This document shows positions 6,398 to 7,262 of a stretch of DNA of 7,262 nt, one piece after another (the first letter of the stretch is position 1; each line of letters opens with the position of its first letter). Origin of the DNA: Pseudomonadota bacterium. Its GTDB lineage: Bacteria > Pseudomonadota > Gammaproteobacteria > Burkholderiales > SG8-39. The stretch spans positions 1 to 7,262 of the forward strand of contig JAKAIH010000134.1 of NCBI GenBank assembly GCA_021825225.1, in the 5' to 3' direction. Below the pieces are notes generated by a model. The model did no database searches, was not told the DNA's origin, and saw only the letters and a program-made list of their open reading frames with translations. The translations under genes and the position numbers were made by a program.

Positions 6398-7262
6398 TCA
6401 ATCCTCGACGTCCAGGTTCAAGTTCTCGCCGTGGGGTGACTCGAAAGCCATACCAAACCCGGCAAATGCGATATTGCCGTGCGGCGGAAATTCGTAGTCC
6501 TGGGAGACGGTCCATTGCTCGCCCGTGACGTCATTCTTCATGTCGGTCTGTACGCGCAGGAGCAATCCGCCAGTTGTTACATACCGGACCGCGTAAGATA
6601 GGGTGTGCGTCCTGATGGGGCGCTGCTCGTGCCCGGGGGCGTAACAGGCCGCCATGCCAATCAGCCCAAAGTCGCCGGCTTTTACCGAGTCGGGGTATTT
6701 GCGACTGGTCTTCGCGATGCATGTAATGTTTTCCGAACGGGACCCCAGATAGCGAAGTTGATCATCGTAGTAATCGGTCCACTTTATATTGGCGACTTTT
6801 TTCACGGCGCCATTCTGGAGCTGCTGGGTGGCGCTCACGCGCTGCACGGACGCAAAGGCCTCGGCATTGTCAAACATGGCGCGGGTGAGGGTACTTATCG
6901 TGAGCTGCTTTGTCCCATGGACCTCGCGGCGGTTGCCGTTCTTCTGCTCGAAGAATCCGGTCTTGATGGCCATGCTTTTTTTCAGGCCGTGCCCCAGGGT
7001 GGTCGCCACCGTCTCGCGGACATCAATGCGTCGGCTGTAGCCGTAAGGGTCGGAATTCAACTCCTGGCGCAAACGGGCGTTGGTAACCACGGTCCGGTTG
7101 GTCCGGTTGGCCTGCTTGGTCCCGTTGGTCTTATCTGACTGCTTGGCTTGCTGGGTCTGCTGGGTCTGCTGGGTCTGCTGGGTCTGCTGGGTCTGCTGGG
7201 TCTGCTGGGTCTGCTGGGTCTGCTGGGTCTGCTGGGTCTGCTGGGTCTGCTGGGTCTGGTGG
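6398..7262 (-). CDS. 5'-truncated exported-type protein with Gln-Gln-Thr repeat linker; paralogue of the lipoprotein
   Basis: 287 residues are visible; the start lies beyond the window edge and the stop is TGA at 6398-6400. The frame is open through the edge. It begins with a run of Q-Q-T triplets, passes through degenerate triplets (QQA, KQS, DKT, NGT, KQA, NRT, NRT, VVT) and continues into a domain of about 220 residues. That domain is related to the C-terminal domain of the downstream lipoprotein: both have two cysteines 25 residues apart (here codons 6719-6721 and 6644-6646) and share KAG-x2-GLI-x2-AAC-x2-PG. No other cysteine is visible. I do not recognise the family. By analogy the missing part should be a signal peptide, possibly with a lipobox; this is inference. 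A GTG at 7090 would be an internal start with no ribosome site and no signal peptide, so I reject it. The lipoprotein gene follows after 73 bases in the same direction, consistent with an operon. Confidence 0.8.
   Translation of the reverse strand, partial: HQTQQTQQTQQTQQTQQTQQTQQTQQTQQTQQTQQTQQAKQSDKTNGTKQANRTNRTVVTNARLRQELNSDPYGYSRRIDVRETVATTLGHGLKKSMAIKTGFFEQKNGNRREVHGTKQLTISTLTRAMFDNAEAFASVQRVSATQQLQNGAVKKVANIKWTDYYDDQLRYLGSRSENITCIAKTSRKYPDSVKAGDFGLIGMAACYAPGHEQRPIRTHTLSYAVRYVTTGGLLLRVQTDMKNDVTGEQWTVSQDYEFPPHGNIAFAGFGMAFESPHGENLNLDVED
7082..7262. repeat. 9-bp tandem repeat encoding Gln-Gln-Thr, running off the window edge
   Basis: On the + strand the unit is GGTCTGCTG. Eleven perfect copies fill 7154-7252, followed by one copy with a single change (7253-7261) and one base of the next. 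Before them (7082-7153) lie eight degenerate units in the same 9-base phase, two of which (7091-7099 and 7100-7108) are identical to each other. On the - strand each unit reads as three codons, mainly CAG-CAG-ACC. The true copy number is unknown because the array reaches the edge and short reads may have collapsed it. Confidence 0.93.

Noticed and set aside
5707..6439. Two + strand open frames opposite the lipoprotein repeats
   Set aside because: They contain repeated peptides only because the DNA below is repeated. The - strand frame has a ribosome site, signal peptide, lipobox and a conserved C-terminal domain.
7088..7090. GTG at 7090 as the true start of the truncated paralogue
   Set aside because: The frame and the three-residue periodicity continue upstream of it through the repeat to the edge, and there is no ribosome site or signal peptide at this GTG.
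6605..7138. A 177-codon + strand frame opposite the truncated paralogue
   Set aside because: No start signals or recognisable domain. The - strand frame is supported by conserved cysteines and similarity to its neighbour.
7082..7262. CRISPR array
   Set aside because: Units are 9 bases, directly adjacent and without spacers; this is a coding minisatellite.

Overview
The base and codon composition, and a lipobox followed by a glycine run (LAAC then GGGG), point to a high-GC betaproteobacterium, most likely of the Burkholderiales. This is inference from style; there is no marker gene in the window. The window looks like a whole assembled contig. Its first nine bases match the 3' end of the standard Illumina adapter, and its last ~110 bases are a perfect 9-bp tandem repeat, a typical place for an assembly to stop.

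Layout. Bases 137-445 (+) encode a 102-aa protein with a clear Sec signal peptide and no recognisable family. After a ~310-bp stretch without a gene, which holds a possible promoter, comes the dominant gene, 757-5022 (+). It encodes a ~1421-aa membrane-bound cyclic-di-GMP enzyme with the order TM - CHASE - TM - PAS x4 - GGDEF - EAL - CZB-like. Both catalytic domains keep the residues needed for activity and the GGDEF I-site is intact. The C-terminal domain has the His...HxxxH layout of a chemoreceptor zinc-binding (CZB) domain, but Thr replaces the zinc-ligand Cys.

Convergent to it on the - strand lie two genes in tandem. The upstream one (6398-7262) loses its 5' end at the window edge; the downstream one (5107-6324) encodes a lipoprotein. 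Their C-terminal halves are clearly related. Both carry exactly two cysteines in this region, 25 residues apart, inside a shared C-x8-P-x-S-[IV]-K-A-G-x2-G-L-I-x2-A-A-C-x2-P-G pattern. I do not recognise the family. Each gene has a different repeat-rich N-terminal linker: a 9-bp repeat encoding Gln-Gln-Thr in one, and three copies of a 162-bp unit in the other. In both, the unit is a multiple of three, so copy number can change without shifting the frame.

How the genes fit together. The large enzyme should sense an extracytoplasmic ligand (CHASE) and internal signals (PAS, possibly a metal through CZB) and make or destroy c-di-GMP at the inner membrane. The - strand pair looks like a duplicated family of exported, probably surface-tethered proteins with length-variable stalks. 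Nothing in the sequence links the two units functionally. The most novel-looking element is the tandem paralogue pair with its Cys-x24-Cys domain and independently repeated stalks.
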